Assembly (NCBI GenBank): GCA_023475025.1
Contig: JAMCWB010000067.1
Span: 62,001-126,000 of the forward strand
DNA length: 64,000 bases
Source: Gammaproteobacteria bacterium
GTDB taxonomy: Bacteria; Pseudomonadota; Gammaproteobacteria; Pseudomonadales; Pseudomonadaceae
Reading direction: 5' to 3'
The position numbers and the translations under genes are program-made. How positions within the stretch are numbered: the first letter of the stretch is position 1; every line of letters starts with the position of its first letter. Below the pieces are notes generated by a model. That model did not search any database and was not told where the DNA came from. It saw only the letters and a list, made by a program, of their open reading frames with translations. Positions 17,408 through 27,837 of the stretch are shown one piece after another.

Positions 17408-18178
17408 TCAACAAATCACCAGTGGTTGACTAACACGATCTAGCCCAACCGTGAAATAGACTGCCAACCCAACCAATACCGCGCACTCAACAAGCTCAAC
17501 CGTGGCTCCGGCAGTATCTCCGGTGGTTCCGCCCAGCCGGCGCAGGAAGTGCCAGCCGGCCCAACTGCAGGTGACCGCAGCGATAGCCATTGCCAACAGG
17601 CCAGACCAGCCGAGGGCCAGCATCAGCAGGCCATGCACCAACAATATGGCGAACAGGCTTTTTCGCGGCAGGTTAGCCGCCATGGTCGCCCCGAGGCCAT
17701 TGGCACGTACGTAGGGCAAGCAAAGCAACAGGATTGGCAGGCAACTGCGCCCGAGCCAGGGGGCGAGCAACAGAGCCCAGTACAGATCCTGTTGCAGCAG
17801 GCCATAGAGCGCGGCCCATTTCAGCAACAACACCAATACCAGAGCGGTCACGCCCATGGGGCCACAGGCCGGGTCTTTCATGATCGCCAGGGTGCGCTCG
17901 CGGTCACCATAGCCACCGACCCAGGCATCCACCGTATCGGCCAGGCCATCCAGATGCAGCGCGCCGCTGGCAAGGACCCACAACGCCAGCAGCAAGGCAG
18001 CCAGCAGCGCTGGCGGCACGGCACTGAATAACCAGGCCAGGCTGGCCAACAGACCGCCGAGCAGCAAACCAACCAAAGGGTAATGCAGCAATGAGCGCCC
18101 CTGTTCCGCCGGGCTGGGTGCGCGCGGCAAATGAATTGGCAGACGGGTCAGAAACTGCAAGGCAATCAGCAGGGGCAT
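17408..18178 (-). CDS. cobS: Adenosylcobinamide-GDP ribazoletransferase (cobalamin synthase) CobS
   Basis: Membrane enzyme that joins adenosylcobinamide-GDP and alpha-ribazole, the last or next-to-last step of B12 synthesis. It is 256 aa with six or so hydrophobic segments; the conserved acidic stretch ASGALHLDGLADTVDAW and the following GGYGDRERTLAIMKDPACGPMG are typical and bind metal and substrate. It is the last gene of the cob cluster, overlapping the phosphatase gene by about 13 bp. Called cobV in P. denitrificans nomenclature. Confidence 0.94.
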   Translation of the reverse strand: MPLLIALQFLTRLPIHLPRAPSPAEQGRSLLHYPLVGLLLGGLLASLAWLFSAVPPALLAALLLALWVLASGALHLDGLADTVDAWVGGYGDRERTLAIMKDPACGPMGVTALVLVLLLKWAALYGLLQQDLYWALLLAPWLGRSCLPILLLCLPYVRANGLGATMAANLPRKSLFAILLVHGLLMLALGWSGLLAMAIAAVTCSWAGWHFLRRLGGTTGDTAGATVELVECAVLVGLAVYFTVGLDRVSQPLVIC

Positions 18179-18744
18179 TCGCTCAGCTCTCCGTTGCTCG
18201 TCAAGCGCAGGCGGAACAGGCCGCCATGCGGCACCTCGACCTGCAACAGGTCTTTGGCTGGCAGGCCGCGGGCCCGCGCCAACAACAAGCGCATTACCCC
18301 ACCATGAGTAACCACCAGCAAATGCTGCTGTGGATACGCCCGCGGCAAGGCTCCAACGGCCGCCAGTACTCGGTCAGCAAAAGCAACCATGGGCTCGGCT
18401 GCAGGTGGGGTAAAAGCGTAGGGATCGGCCCAGAACTCGCCCAGCGCCTCGGCGCTGGTATGCATCAACTCACTGGCACTGCGCCCTTCCCAGTCGCCAA
18501 AATGCATTTCACGCAGCCCGGGCATGCGGATCAGCTGGCAGCCGTTGGCTTCAGCAATCCCGGCAGCAAAATCGGCGCAGCGGCGCAGCGGCGAGCTGAC
18601 AACCGCCGACCAACCCGTACGACCACTCAGGCTGTCTTGCATCTGCTGCCAGCCCTGCGCGGTCAGCGCATCATCGATACTGCCGCGAAAGCCGCCGCCG
18701 AGTTCGGTTTCGCCGTGGCGCAACAGATCAAGCGTGAGCGTCAT
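18166..18744 (-). CDS. cobC: Alpha-ribazole-5'-phosphate phosphatase (histidine phosphatase family)
   Basis: Removes phosphate from alpha-ribazole phosphate or adenosylcobalamin phosphate in nucleotide-loop assembly. The track ORF starts at 19011, but its first 89 residues are a shadow of cob[18 protein letters not shown] at 18744 is the true start, giving 192 aa. The RHGE phospho-His motif is near residue 9 and the second catalytic His lies in [11 protein letters not shown]. It overlaps cobT by 17 bp and cobS by about 13 bp, so all three are translationally packed. The symbol follows Salmonella usage. Confidence 0.9.
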   Translation of the reverse strand: MTLTLDLLRHGETELGGGFRGSIDDALTAQGWQQMQDSLSGRTGWSAVVSSPLRRCADFAAGIAEANGCQLIRMPGLREMHFGDWEGRSASELMHTSAEALGEFWADPYAFTPPAAEPMVAFADRVLAAVGALPRAYPQQHLLVVTHGGVMRLLLARARGLPAKDLLQVEVPHGGLFRLRLTSNGELSECPC

Positions 18745-19795
18745 CAGCCCTCCGATCCACACCGGCAGCGGCAAAGCTGGCCATGCTGTTGTGCAGCAGA
18801 CAGGCATGGCGCAACAGGGGAACCGCCAAGGCCGCCCCGGAACCTTCACCCAGGCGCAAACCCAGCTGCAGCATGGGTTCCGCTTGCATGGCGGCCAGCA
18901 AAGCGGCGTGCCCCGGCTCCGCACCCCGGTGGCTGAACAACCACCAGTCCCGGCTGGCCGGGTTGAGCCGTGCTGCGCACAGCGCCGCTGCACTGGCGAT
19001 ATAGCCATCAATCAGTACCGGCAACGCCAGTTGCGCCGCACTGACATAGGCGCCGACCAACGCAGCCAGCTCAAGACCACCGAGATGGCAAAGCCAGTCA
19101 AAGGCCGTGGCGCAGGCTGGCCGATGCAACGCCACTGCCTGATCGATCACCTGGGCCTTGTGCGCCACCCCTGCCGCATCCAGCCCGGTACCCGGGCCCA
19201 CCAGCGCACTGGCCGGGAGCTGCAACAGTGCACAGGCCAGGGCACAGGCAGCCGTGGTATTGCCAATACCCATCTCGCCGCCAATAAAGACCTCACAACC
19301 TCGACCGGCAGCCTGCATAACTACCTCGCGCCCTACGGCCATGGCCTGCTCACACTGTTCCGCTGTCATTGCCGCTTGGCGGCGCAGGTTGGCGGTACCC
19401 GGGGCCAACTGCCAATGCCGCACGCCAGGCATGTCTGCCACCGGCATGGCCAGGCCCAGGGCATGTAGCTGCAGCTCGGCATTCAGGCTGTCGGCAAGTA
19501 CACTGATAGCCGCTCCCCCCGTAGCGAAATTGCCCAGCATCTGCCCGGTCACCGCTTGTGGATAGGCCGAAACGCCCTCGGCAACAACGCCATGATCAGC
19601 GGCAAAGATGGCAATGGTTACTCGCTCGGCCTGCGGTCGGTCACTCGCCTGCATGGCGGCCAATTGCACGGCCAGGGCTTCCAACTGCCCAAGTGAACCC
19701 GCCGGCTTGGTCAACTGCGTCTGCCGGGCGCGAGCCCGTTGCGCATACACCTCGCTCGGGCGAGCAACCCGGCCCTGCCACCATGGCTGTTTCAT
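18728..19795 (-). CDS. cobT: Nicotinate-nucleotide--dimethylbenzimidazole phosphoribosyltransferase CobT
   Basis: Makes alpha-ribazole phosphate from dimethylbenzimidazole and nicotinate mononucleotide, activating the lower ligand of B12. [16 protein letters not shown] at 19795 is the likely start; the longer track ORF (19837) runs back into cobU. 355 aa. Conserved parts include the N-terminal [32 protein letters not shown] and [15 protein letters not shown], which frame the phosphoribosyl site. It overlaps cobU by 4 bp. It uses the DMB that BluB, encoded in the same cluster, would provide. Confidence 0.95.
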   Translation of the reverse strand: MKQPWWQGRVARPSEVYAQRARARQTQLTKPAGSLGQLEALAVQLAAMQASDRPQAERVTIAIFAADHGVVAEGVSAYPQAVTGQMLGNFATGGAAISVLADSLNAELQLHALGLAMPVADMPGVRHWQLAPGTANLRRQAAMTAEQCEQAMAVGREVVMQAAGRGCEVFIGGEMGIGNTTAACALACALLQLPASALVGPGTGLDAAGVAHKAQVIDQAVALHRPACATAFDWLCHLGGLELAALVGAYVSAAQLALPVLIDGYIASAAALCAARLNPASRDWWLFSHRGAEPGHAALLAAMQAEPMLQLGLRLGEGSGAALAVPLLRHACLLHNSMASFAAAGVDRRADDAHA

Positions 19796-20313
19796 GCCGG
19801 CCCCCCTTTGAGCAATTGCGGCAAGCCGGCAACACAAAAGGTCACTCGCTGGCAGTGTGCCGCCAGCGCCTGATGCAAATGGCCGGCTGCATCCACATAG
19901 CGCCGGCTGAGTTCACCCATGGGCACCACGCCGAGGCCGGTTTCATTGCTCACCAGAATGACCTGCCCCGGCAGTGCCGGCAGCAGTGTTAGCAGTGCAC
20001 TGGTTTCCTGCTCTAGACGCCCAGGCTCATCGACCAGCAGTAGATTGCTCAGCCACAGGGTGAGGCAGTCAACCAGCAGACAGCGCCCGACAGCCGCTTC
20101 GCGCTGCAGGGCAGCAGCCAACGCCAGTGGCTCTTCCACCAACGTCCAATCCGCGGGGCGCTGCGCCCGGTGCTGATCAATCCGCGCGGCCATCTCGTCA
20201 TCCAGTGCCTGGGCGGTAGCGATATAGACCACCGGCAAACCCGTGGCACGGGCCAGCATTTCGGCGTGACGGCTCTTGCCCGAGCGGGCACCGCCAAGAA
20301 TCAGTTCATGCAT
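19792..20313 (-). CDS. cobU: Adenosylcobinamide kinase / adenosylcobinamide-phosphate guanylyltransferase CobU
   Basis: Bifunctional enzyme that phosphorylates adenosylcobinamide and then transfers GMP to give AdoCbi-GDP. The P-loop is at the N-terminus, [15 protein letters not shown]. Later motifs [12 protein letters not shown] and [15 protein letters not shown] are typical. 173 aa. It sits between cobQ and cobT with 4-8 bp overlaps. Named cobP in pseudomonad nomenclature. Confidence 0.94.
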   Translation of the reverse strand: MHELILGGARSGKSRHAEMLARATGLPVVYIATAQALDDEMAARIDQHRAQRPADWTLVEEPLALAAALQREAAVGRCLLVDCLTLWLSNLLLVDEPGRLEQETSALLTLLPALPGQVILVSNETGLGVVPMGELSRRYVDAAGHLHQALAAHCQRVTFCVAGLPQLLKGGPA

Positions 20314-21766
20314 CGGTTACTCCACATAATTGCCGCAGCTGCCGGGTATCCAGGTGGACCGCGACCAGATCAGCCAGGCGATCAATATCGCGGGCACGCA
20401 GGGCCGGGTAATCCAGGCCGCCGGCCTGCGCCAGCCCGGCCCAGCGCAACAAGGCGGCGTTTGCCTGCGGCTGTTCGAACAGGCCGTGTAGATAAGTGCC
20501 CGCGATCTGTCCATCCGGACTCAGGGCACCTTCCAGGCTGCCATCGCTCAGGGTCAGCAACGGTCGCTGCAAGGCCGCACCCTGACTGCGCCCGGCATGA
20601 ATCTCATAGCCTTGGACCAGCGCCTGCTCCAGCTGCAACTGGCCGCTGACCCGGGTCAGGCGCTTGTGGGCGGTCAGTTCGCTCGTCAAGGCCAGTAGCC
20701 CAAGGCCGGCACTGATGCCCGGCGCACCTTCCAGCCCCAGAGGGTCGGCAACCTGCTCGCCGAGCATCTGCAAGCCGCCACAAATACCCAGTAGCTTGCC
20801 GCCGTAGCGCAAGTGTCGGCGCACACCGTCGTCCCAGCCTTGCTGGCGCAGGAACTGTAAATCGCTACGCACGCTTTTCGAGCCGGGCAGAATGATCAAA
20901 TCCGCTGGCGGCAATGGCTGCCCTGGACCAACGAACTGCAAATCAACCTGTGGATGCAGGCGCAGCGGATCAAAGTCGGTGTGGTTGCTGATGCGCGGCA
21001 GCACCGGCACCACCACCCTCAAGGTATCGCCCAGCTTGTCTGGCTGACGGGCATTGACCGCATCCTCAGCCTCGATATGCAGGTCATGCAGATAGGGCAA
21101 TACGCCGAGCACCGGCTTGCCGGTGTGCTGCTCGAGCCAGTCCAGCCCCGGTTGCAGCAAGGCGATGTCACCGCGAAAGCGGTTGATGACAAAGCCTTTT
21201 ATCCGCGCCTGCTCACTGGCGGACAACAAGGCCAGAGTACCGACCAGGTGAGCGAAGACGCCGCCTTTGTCGATATCGGCAATCAGGATTACCGGGCAGT
21301 TGACCGCCTCGGCAAAGCCCATGTTGGCGATATCACCGGCGCGCAGATTGATTTCCGCTGGCGAGCCGGCCCCTTCAACCAGCACGGTCTGATACTGCTG
21401 GCGCAGCCGCTGATGCGAGGCCAGCACCGCCTCCAGGGCGATGGGTTTGTAAGCGTGATAGGCCACGGCATCCATGCTGCCCACCGGGTGGCCATGAATG
21501 ATCACCTGAGCGCCAATATCGGTATTGGGCTTGAGCAGCACCGGGTTCATGTCGGTATGCGGCTGCAGCCCGGCGGCTTCGGCCTGTACCGCCTGGGCGC
21601 GGCCGATCTCGCCACCGTCGATGGTGACCGCCGCGTTCAGCGCCATGTTCTGCGGCTTGAATGGGGCCACAGCAACCCCTTGGCGCGAGAGCCAGCGGCA
21701 CAGCGCGGTGACCAGGGTGCTTTTGCCGGCATCCGAGGTGGTGCCCTGGATCATCAGGGTGGTCAT
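20306..21766 (-). CDS. cobQ: Cobyric acid synthase CobQ
   Basis: ATP- and glutamine-dependent amidase that adds four amides to the corrin ring (b, d, e, g side chains). The N-terminal synthetase domain begins [18 protein letters not shown] with its P-loop-like motif and contains [14 protein letters not shown]. The C-terminal class I glutaminase-like domain has the nucleophile Cys in [13 protein letters not shown] and a late HGLFEQ. 486 aa, normal for the family. The stop overlaps cobU; the start overlaps the upstream decarboxylase gene by 4 bp. Confidence 0.96.
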   Translation of the reverse strand: MTTLMIQGTTSDAGKSTLVTALCRWLSRQGVAVAPFKPQNMALNAAVTIDGGEIGRAQAVQAEAAGLQPHTDMNPVLLKPNTDIGAQVIIHGHPVGSMDAVAYHAYKPIALEAVLASHQRLRQQYQTVLVEGAGSPAEINLRAGDIANMGFAEAVNCPVILIADIDKGGVFAHLVGTLALLSASEQARIKGFVINRFRGDIALLQPGLDWLEQHTGKPVLGVLPYLHDLHIEAEDAVNARQPDKLGDTLRVVVPVLPRISNHTDFDPLRLHPQVDLQFVGPGQPLPPADLIILPGSKSVRSDLQFLRQQGWDDGVRRHLRYGGKLLGICGGLQMLGEQVADPLGLEGAPGISAGLGLLALTSELTAHKRLTRVSGQLQLEQALVQGYEIHAGRSQGAALQRPLLTLSDGSLEGALSPDGQIAGTYLHGLFEQPQANAALLRWAGLAQAGGLDYPALRARDIDRLADLVAVHLDTRQLRQLCGVTDA

Positions 21767-22785
21767 AACGCAGATACCTCCTGAATCAACTGCGGTGCCG
21801 GCAGAGCTAGCCCCTGCAAAGCCTGCTCCAGCCGGGTCCAGCCCGTTTCATTGCCGGGCAGACCGATGCGCAGCGCGGCCGGCTGACTGAACAGCCGGGT
21901 CAGAATCCCCTGCCCGGCCAGAGCCTGATGCAGGTCTGCGGCGTCCGTGCGGCAAACCCACTGAAACAGGGCGCAGCCACCGTCCGGCGTCAGGCCGCAG
22001 GTACTCAGCAATTGCTGCAAGCGCTGGCCTTCACGCTGTAGCCGCCAGCGCCAGACCTGCTGGGTATCACGCTCGGCCAGCACCTGCTGGGCAACAAAGC
22101 GGGCCGGACCATTCACCGTCCAAGGACCCAGACGCTGGTTCAGACGCGCCAGCAGCGCGGTGTCGGCCAGCACAAAGCCCAGGCGGGCACCGGCCAGGGC
22201 GAAGAACTTGCCCAATGAGCGCAATACAATCAGCCCCGGCCGGTCGCTACAGGGCGCCAGACTGTACTCGGGTTGCAGATCGGCAAAGGCCTCATCGACC
22301 ACCAGCCAGCCGCCACGCGCGGCCAGCTCGGCCTGCCAGGCCAGCAGGGTTGTCGGGGCCAGCAGGCGACCGGTAGGGTTGTTCGGGTTGACCAGCACCA
22401 GCACATCGCAATCATCCAGCGGCGGCAGGCCCTGCGCCCGTTCATCCCAGACCTGTACCTGATGCCCGGCCTGACGCCAGGCTTGGGCATGCTCGGCATA
22501 GCAGGGCCCGAGCACCCGCACCCGACAGGCCGGGCGCAGGCTCGGCAAGGCCTGAATCGCCGCCTGCGAACCGGCTACCGGCAGCAGCGCCGGGGCTTGA
22601 TAGTAGTCACGGGCGACCACCTCCAGGCCATCATCCGGCTCCGGCAACCGACTCCAGCAACTGGCCGGCACCGCCGGCAGCGGCCAGACCCAAGGGGCCA
22701 GACCGGTGGACAGGTCCAGCCAAGCGTCCTGCGCGATGCCGTACTGGCGGGCAGCCAGGCTCACACGTCCTCCATGTTCAAGCAT
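21763..22785 (-). CDS. cobC: L-threonine-O-3-phosphate decarboxylase (cobalamin pathway)
   Basis: PLP enzyme of aminotransferase fold that makes (R)-1-amino-2-propanol phosphate, the linker of the nucleotide loop. 340 aa. [12 protein letters not shown] binds the cofactor ring, [10 protein letters not shown] follows, and the PLP Lys is in [17 protein letters not shown]. This is CobC in P. denitrificans naming and CobD in Salmonella; the other symbol in this window, at 18166, is the Salmonella CobC phosphatase. It overlaps cobQ and cobD by a few bases. Confidence 0.92.
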   Translation of the reverse strand: MLEHGGRVSLAARQYGIAQDAWLDLSTGLAPWVWPLPAVPASCWSRLPEPDDGLEVVARDYYQAPALLPVAGSQAAIQALPSLRPACRVRVLGPCYAEHAQAWRQAGHQVQVWDERAQGLPPLDDCDVLVLVNPNNPTGRLLAPTTLLAWQAELAARGGWLVVDEAFADLQPEYSLAPCSDRPGLIVLRSLGKFFALAGARLGFVLADTALLARLNQRLGPWTVNGPARFVAQQVLAERDTQQVWRWRLQREGQRLQQLLSTCGLTPDGGCALFQWVCRTDAADLHQALAGQGILTRLFSQPAALRIGLPGNETGWTRLEQALQGLALPAPQLIQEVSAL

Positions 22786-23701
22786 GACTAAGCCCCCAGA
22801 TGATCAAGGCCAGCAGTAGCCACAGGGCCACGCCCTGACGCACCAGTCGCACGGCGCGGCCAATATCCACGGCCGTCGGTGGCCCGCCGGCACCCAGATC
22901 GGGTTTGTCTTGCCATTGGCCGTGATAGCAGCCCCCGCCACCCAATTGCAGATTCAACGCCCCGGCCCCGGCGGCCATGACCGGGCCAGCGTTGGGGCTA
23001 TCCCAGTACGGTGACTGACGGCGCCAGCAGGCAAGCGCCTGACGGGTACGCCCACAGAGTGCATAGGTCAGGGCCACCAGCCGCGCCGGCAGGTAGTTCA
23101 GCACATCATCCAGCCGCGCCGCCGCCCAGCCAAACTGCCGGTAGCGCGGATTGCGGTAACCCCACATGGCATCCAGGGTATTGGCCAGGCGGTACAGCAC
23201 TACCCCCGGCGCGCCGAGCAGGGCAAACCAGAACAGCGCGGCGAATACCGCATCGCTGCCGTTTTCCAGCACCGACTCGGTGGCCGCCCGGGCCACACCT
23301 TCGGCATCCAGTGCCGAGGTATCGCGGCTGACGATATAGCCCACCCGCTCGCGGGCCAGCGGCAGATCGCCCGCAGCCAGTGCCTGAGCGATCGGCAGGG
23401 CATGCTCGCTGAGACTGCGCAATCCCACCGCCAGATACAACACCAGCGCCGCCACCAGCCAGCCGATCCAGGGCAAGGCGGCCAGCGCAGCGGTCAGCAG
23501 GGTCAAGGGCACAACCGCCAGCAGCCAGGCCAACACGCCGTGCCAGCGGCTGGCGGCTGGCCGGTTCAGCCATTGTTCCAGCCGGTTGGCCAGCCGGCCA
23601 AAACCGACCAGCGGATGCCAGCGTTTCGGCTCACCCAGGAGGTGGTCGAGCAGCACCCCGGCCAGCAGCAGCGGCGCCAGGCCCATCAGCGCTGGCTCCA
23701 A
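22778..23701 (-). CDS. cobD: Adenosylcobinamide-phosphate synthase CobD/CbiB
   Basis: Membrane protein that attaches the aminopropanol (phosphate) linker to cobyric acid. 307 aa with about five hydrophobic segments. Family hallmarks are [21 protein letters not shown] at the start, [29 protein letters not shown] in the middle, and [11 protein letters not shown]. Flanked by the decarboxylase that makes its substrate and by a BtuF-like gene; both junctions overlap. Confidence 0.95.
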   Translation of the reverse strand: MEPALMGLAPLLLAGVLLDHLLGEPKRWHPLVGFGRLANRLEQWLNRPAASRWHGVLAWLLAVVPLTLLTAALAALPWIGWLVAALVLYLAVGLRSLSEHALPIAQALAAGDLPLARERVGYIVSRDTSALDAEGVARAATESVLENGSDAVFAALFWFALLGAPGVVLYRLANTLDAMWGYRNPRYRQFGWAAARLDDVLNYLPARLVALTYALCGRTRQALACWRRQSPYWDSPNAGPVMAAGAGALNLQLGGGGCYHGQWQDKPDLGAGGPPTAVDIGRAVRLVRQGVALWLLLALIIWGLSHA

Positions 23702-24477
23702 TCCCGGATCAGGCCATGCAATTGCTCCAGGCCGATGGTCAGCGCGGAGATGCCCGGCTGCAGGATATCCGGCGACTTGATCTCGAATACTTGCCCGTCA
23801 CGAACCGCTGGCACGGTCTCCCAGCCGGGCCGCGCGACTACCTGCTCGGGGCGGAAACGCTTGCCGCACCAGGAGCCGACAATGATCTGCGGGGCACGGC
23901 GTACCACGTCCTGCGGGTCGGTGATGTAACGCTGGCGGGCTCGTGGGAACTGGCTGAGTTCGGCAAAGCAGTCCTGGCCACCGGCAATCTCGATCAGCTC
24001 ACTGACCCAGCGGATGCCACTGATCAGCGGCTCATTCCACTCCTCGAAGTACACCCGAGGGCGAGCCGGCAGTGATGCCGCCTGGGCCTGGACCTGCTCC
24101 AGCCCCTGCCGCAACTCGGCCACCAGCTGCTCGGCGCGGGCATTGGCGTGCACCAGCGCACCCAGAGTCTCGATCATGCGGAAAATGCCGGCGATATCGC
24201 GCTGGTTGAACAGGTGCACCTCCAGCCCTTCACGCGCCAACTCGGCGGCGATATCGGCCTGCAAATCGCAATAGCCGATCACCAGATCCGGCCTAAGTTC
24301 GAGGATTTTCTCGGTCTTGGCGCTGGTGAAGGCCGACACCTTGGGCTTTTCCTTGCGTGCCTGCGGCGGGTGCACGGTAAAGCCGGAAATGCCGGCGATG
24401 CGCTCCTGCGCGCCGAGACGATAAAGCACTTCGGTGGTTTCAGTGGACAGGCAGACGATGCGTTGCGGCCCCTTCAT
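23686..24477 (-). CDS. BtuF-like cobalamin-binding protein without a signal peptide
   Basis: 263 aa with the two-lobed fold of class III substrate-binding proteins: [19 protein letters not shown], the helix-spanning [17 protein letters not shown] and a C-terminal lobe ending [10 protein letters not shown]. Relatives bind corrinoids or siderophores in the periplasm. Here the N-terminus begins straight into the fold ([10 protein letters not shown]), and the start overlaps the bluB stop by 4 bp, leaving no room for a leader. No BtuC or BtuD lies nearby. A cytoplasmic corrinoid-binding or chaperone role is possible; that is inference. Confidence 0.8.
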   Translation of the reverse strand: MKGPQRIVCLSTETTEVLYRLGAQERIAGISGFTVHPPQARKEKPKVSAFTSAKTEKILELRPDLVIGYCDLQADIAAELAREGLEVHLFNQRDIAGIFRMIETLGALVHANARAEQLVAELRQGLEQVQAQAASLPARPRVYFEEWNEPLISGIRWVSELIEIAGGQDCFAELSQFPRARQRYITDPQDVVRRAPQIIVGSWCGKRFRPEQVVARPGWETVPAVRDGQVFEIKSPDILQPGISALTIGLEQLHGLIRDWSQR

Positions 24478-25124
24478 GGTGATTCTCCCCAGTGATCGGT
24501 ATACAACAGCTCGGCCAGCGGGCGGGGTGCGGCCCAGCCTTGTTCGACCAGCATCGGCTGCTCATAGAAGGCGGTGACCGGGCCCAGACACAAGATCGCG
24601 ACCGGCTCGGCGTCGGCCGGCAAACCCAGCAACTCCGCCACGGCCTGCGGGTCGAACAGCGACACCCAGCCCAGCCCCAGCCCCTCGGCGCGGGCCGCCA
24701 GCCACAGGTTCTGGATGGCACAGGCCAGTGAGGCCAGGTCCATCTGCGGCAGGGTGCGGCGACCAAACACATGCGCCTCACGGCCTTCCGGTAGCGCCGC
24801 GACAAGCAATTCAGCGCAGTCGCGGATACCTTCAACCTTGAGCTGCATGAAGGTGGCACTGCGCTCCCCCAGCGCCTCGGCAGTGCGCAGCCGTTCCTGT
24901 TCGACCAGCCGGTGCAACTGCTGGCGTAGCGCCGGTCGGGTGATGCGAATAAAGCGCCAAGGCTGCATCAACCCCACACTGGGCGCCTGATGTGCTGCTT
25001 CGAGCAACTGCGCCAGCAGCTCGGGAGCAACCTCACCACCACTGAAATGGCGCATGTCACGGCGCTCACGGATCACCCGGTAAATGGCCGCGCGCTCGGC
25101 GTCGCTGTAGCGCGCGCTGCTCAT
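24474..25124 (-). CDS. bluB: 5,6-dimethylbenzimidazole synthase BluB
   Basis: Flavin-destroying nitroreductase-like enzyme that converts reduced FMN with O2 into dimethylbenzimidazole, the B12 lower ligand. 216 aa. Features are the N-terminal RRDMRHFSGGEV, the flavin-contact segment HQAPSVGLMQPWRFIRI, and LGLGWVSLFDPQAVAELLGLP. Its presence means that the lower ligand can be made aerobically rather than imported. It overlaps cobB by 4 bp. Confidence 0.93.
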   Translation of the reverse strand: MSSARYSDAERAAIYRVIRERRDMRHFSGGEVAPELLAQLLEAAHQAPSVGLMQPWRFIRITRPALRQQLHRLVEQERLRTAEALGERSATFMQLKVEGIRDCAELLVAALPEGREAHVFGRRTLPQMDLASLACAIQNLWLAARAEGLGLGWVSLFDPQAVAELLGLPADAEPVAILCLGPVTAFYEQPMLVEQGWAAPRPLAELLYTDHWGESP

Positions 25125-26413
25125 GGCGCAAACACCGCCGCAGCCGCCTGCGGGTTACCCGGCAGATAGCAGTGAATGTAGGACGCCGTCAGCCGGCCCA
25201 GACGCCAGACCGCCTCGCTGGTGCGTTTATAGTTCGGGCATTCGCCACGCACCAACGGCTCCAACGCACACTCGATCGCCGAGTGATGATAGGTATGCCC
25301 GCGCAGCGACCCTTCCGGCAACTCCACTTCCTGCAGGGCCAGCGCGGTCAGGCGCGGTTGCATGGTCGCCGTCGCCGGCAGCAGGCCGAGCATCTCGCCG
25401 CTGTGACCCTGCACATCGGTCAGACGCTGACACAGGTAGAGCATACCACCGCATTCAGCGTGAATCGGTTTGCCGGCGGCATGGTGGGCGCGGATAGCTG
25501 CCGCCATCGGCGTATTGCCGGCCAACTGATCCAGATGCAGTTCAGGATAACCGCCGGGCAGATACAGGCTATCAACCACCGGCAGGGCGCTATCGATCAG
25601 TGGCGAAAAGAAGCACAGCTCGGCGCCCAGTGCTTCGAGCAGATCAAGGTTGGCCTGGTAGATGAAGGCAAAGGCCGCATCCCGGGCAACGCCTATGCGC
25701 ACTCCGGCCAGCAAGGGTGGCAATTGCTGGGCATCCACCGGGGCAAAACTCACGGCCGGGGGCAGCCGGGTGTCGGCGCTGGCGGCCAAGGCATCCGCGG
25801 CGGCATCCAGCCGGGCATCCAGGTCAGCCAGCTCCGCCGCCTGCACCAGCCCCAGGTGTCGGCTCGGCAGCTCCACCGCGGCATCACGGGTCAGGGCGCC
25901 AAACCAGGCGATACCGGCGGGCAAACAGTCACGCAGCATCTCGCCATGGCGGGCACTGCCAACCTTGTTGGCCAGCACCCCGGCAAACGGCAGATCGGGC
26001 TGGTAGCTGGCCAGCCCGTGGGCCATGGCACCGAAGGTCTGGGCCATGCCCGAGCCGTCGATCACCGCCAGTACCGGTACGCCGAAATGCCGGGCCAGAT
26101 CAGCCGCCGAGGGGGTGCCATCGAACAGCCCCATCACCCCTTCGATCAGGATCAGGTCATTGTCGCGTGCGGCCTCGGCCAGCAGACGCTTGCTTTGCGC
26201 TTCGCCAATCATCCACAGATCAATCTGATGTACCGGCTGGCCGCTGGCCCGAGCCAGAATCATCGGATCGAGGAAGTCCGGCCCGCATTTGAATACCCGC
26301 ACCCGCCGGCCCTGGCGGCTGTGCAAACGTGCCAGCGCGGCGGTGACCGTGGTCTTGCCCTGACCCGAAGCCGGGGCGGCGATCAATACCGCCGGACACT
26401 CATGCTGATTCAA
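25121..26413 (-). CDS. cobB: Cobyrinate a,c-diamide synthase CobB
   Basis: Glutamine-dependent amidotransferase acting on the a and c carboxylates of (hydrogeno)byrinate. The N-terminal P-loop is APASGQGKTTVTAALARLH, followed by FKCGPDFLDPMIL and LIEGVMGLFDG. The C-terminal glutaminase domain has the catalytic Cys in IHAECGGMLYLCQ. 430 aa is usual. The first domain resembles CobQ, but length and GPDFLDP identify CobB. It overlaps cobO and bluB. Confidence 0.95.
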   Translation of the reverse strand: MNQHECPAVLIAAPASGQGKTTVTAALARLHSRQGRRVRVFKCGPDFLDPMILARASGQPVHQIDLWMIGEAQSKRLLAEAARDNDLILIEGVMGLFDGTPSAADLARHFGVPVLAVIDGSGMAQTFGAMAHGLASYQPDLPFAGVLANKVGSARHGEMLRDCLPAGIAWFGALTRDAAVELPSRHLGLVQAAELADLDARLDAAADALAASADTRLPPAVSFAPVDAQQLPPLLAGVRIGVARDAAFAFIYQANLDLLEALGAELCFFSPLIDSALPVVDSLYLPGGYPELHLDQLAGNTPMAAAIRAHHAAGKPIHAECGGMLYLCQRLTDVQGHSGEMLGLLPATATMQPRLTALALQEVELPEGSLRGHTYHHSAIECALEPLVRGECPNYKRTSEAVWRLGRLTASYIHCYLPGNPQAAAAVFAP

Positions 26414-27021
26414 AACTCGACCCCCTTCTGCGCCTTGATACCGGCTTTGAAGGCATGCTTGACCATGCCCATCTCGGTTACCGTATCGGCCACCTCCAGC
26501 ATCGCCGCCGGAGCCCCGCGACCTGTCACCACCACATGCTGGTGAGGCGGTCGGCCAGCGATATCCGCCAGCACCTGATCCAGCTCCAGATACTGGTATT
26601 TGAGCGCAATATTCAATTCATCGAGAATCACCAGCGCTACCGCCGGGTCGCGCATCAGCTCGACAGCCACCGCCCAGGCTGCCTGGGCCTTGGCGATATC
26701 GTCCTGGCGATCCTGGGTTTCCCAGGTAAAGCCGGCACCCATCACGTGATAACGCACCTGCTCGGGAAAACGCCGAAAGAACGCCTCTTCGCCGGTGCTG
26801 CTGGCGCCCTTGATGAACTGCACGATCCCCACCTGCAAGTCGTGCCCCAAGGCACGAGCAGCCATACCGAAAGCCGAGCTGCTTTTGCCCTTGCCGTTGC
26901 CGCTGAGCACCAGCAGTAAGCCGCGTTCGTCCTGCGCCGCGGCGATCTTTTCATCGACTACCGCTTTCTTGCGTTGCATGCGCTGGCGGTGACGCTGATC
27001 GCGCTCGCTCGGATCGCTCAT
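26410..27021 (-). CDS. cobO: Cob(I)yrinic acid a,c-diamide adenosyltransferase CobO
   Basis: Transfers the adenosyl group of ATP to cobalt, forming the upper ligand. 203 aa. P-loop LVLSGNGKGKSSSAFGMAARALGH, then the substrate-site stretch GAGFTWETQDRQDD and Walker-B-like LVILDELNIALKY. First biosynthetic gene of the cluster. It overlaps the BtuM-like gene upstream by 4 bp, so uptake and adenosylation are probably co-expressed. Confidence 0.96.
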   Translation of the reverse strand: MSDPSERDQRHRQRMQRKKAVVDEKIAAAQDERGLLLVLSGNGKGKSSSAFGMAARALGHDLQVGIVQFIKGASSTGEEAFFRRFPEQVRYHVMGAGFTWETQDRQDDIAKAQAAWAVAVELMRDPAVALVILDELNIALKYQYLELDQVLADIAGRPPHQHVVVTGRGAPAAMLEVADTVTEMGMVKHAFKAGIKAQKGVEF

Positions 27022-27596
27022 GCCTTGCGCCCCTGGCCCAACAGCCCTTGCTGAGCCAACAGACGCAACACCACATACACGGCGCAGGCCGCCACCACGT
27101 ACATAACCAGCGTGCTCAGGTATTGCGGATAGTAGTAGGCAATGCGCTCAAGCAGGCCGACGAAGGTCGGGTTTTCATGCCGACCGGAGAAGAAATAGAA
27201 GCCGCCACTGGAAAACAGGTTGCACACCAGTGCGCCGGTTGCGACCGTCGGGACCAGAATCAGCAGCGTGGCTGGATGATCACGGTGCCAGCCCGCGTAC
27301 AAGCGGCCAGCCAACCACAGGCTGCCGTAGGCGGGCAGCAAGGCCCAGTAGGCGATCGACATGCAGTGATGGCCGGCGTTGGTCCAGCCGACGCTGAGCA
27401 CATCCATGACCACCGCTTGCAGAAACAGCAGCGGAAACGCCCAGCGCGGACGCAAAAACACCCCAGCCAGGAAAAATACCGCCCAGGAAGCGCTAGGCAA
27501 GTTGACCACACTGAAGTGACTGCCACGGGTCATGGCCATCAACAACACCAGTACGGCGCCAACAGCCAGTTGGCTGCGTTTGGATAGTACGATCAT
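27018..27596 (-). CDS. BtuM-like cobalamin transporter (solitary ECF S-component type)
   Basis: 192-aa membrane protein with about six helices. It begins SKRSQLAVGAVLVLLMAMTR and has SASWAVFFLAGVFLRP, a loop with Cys78 in NAGHHCMSIAYW, LPAYGSLWLAGRLYAGWHRD, and SSGGFYFFSGR. From memory this resembles BtuM, a stand-alone S-component described to take up B12 without an ECF module and to use a Cys near position 80 to coordinate cobalt. Placement between btuB and cobO supports a B12 role. No ECF ATPase or T-component is nearby. Function inferred from resemblance and context. Confidence 0.72.
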   Translation of the reverse strand: MIVLSKRSQLAVGAVLVLLMAMTRGSHFSVVNLPSASWAVFFLAGVFLRPRWAFPLLFLQAVVMDVLSVGWTNAGHHCMSIAYWALLPAYGSLWLAGRLYAGWHRDHPATLLILVPTVATGALVCNLFSSGGFYFFSGRHENPTFVGLLERIAYYYPQYLSTLVMYVVAACAVYVVLRLLAQQGLLGQGRKA

Positions 27597-27708
27597 GTCA
27601 TCCTCCTTGGATGGGTGTAGATATTCGGTTCAACTGCTGTCATTACGTCTTCCCGCTAGTCCGTCATGACGGAGCTCCTGCACCAGGGCGATCCCCCCGC
27701 TACTCCTT

Positions 27709-27829
27709 CATTGCGAGCCGCATAGCGGCGTGGTAATCCATGCGCAGACCCCACCACCGAGGCAGGTGGATTGCCACGGGCCTGCGGCCCTCGACGAGTG
27801 TGAGGCAGGCCCGTTCCCCTCTCGCAATG
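27709..27829. repeat. Palindromic intergenic repeat bounded by CATTGCGAG / CTCGCAATG
   Basis: About 120 bp between btuB and the BtuM-like gene, with 9-bp ends that are inverted copies (27709-27717 and 27821-27829) and inner inverted segments GTGGTAATCCA / TGGATTGCCAC. Elements with ends like CATTGCGAG are common dispersed repeats in many bacterial genomes. It could fold into a long hairpin in the mRNA separating the two genes. Confidence 0.65.
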
Positions 27830-27837
27830 ACGAGTCC

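Noticed and set aside
18745-19011. N-terminal extension of the alpha-ribazole phosphatase
   Set aside because: This stretch is out-of-frame cobT; the RHGE domain starts at 18744.
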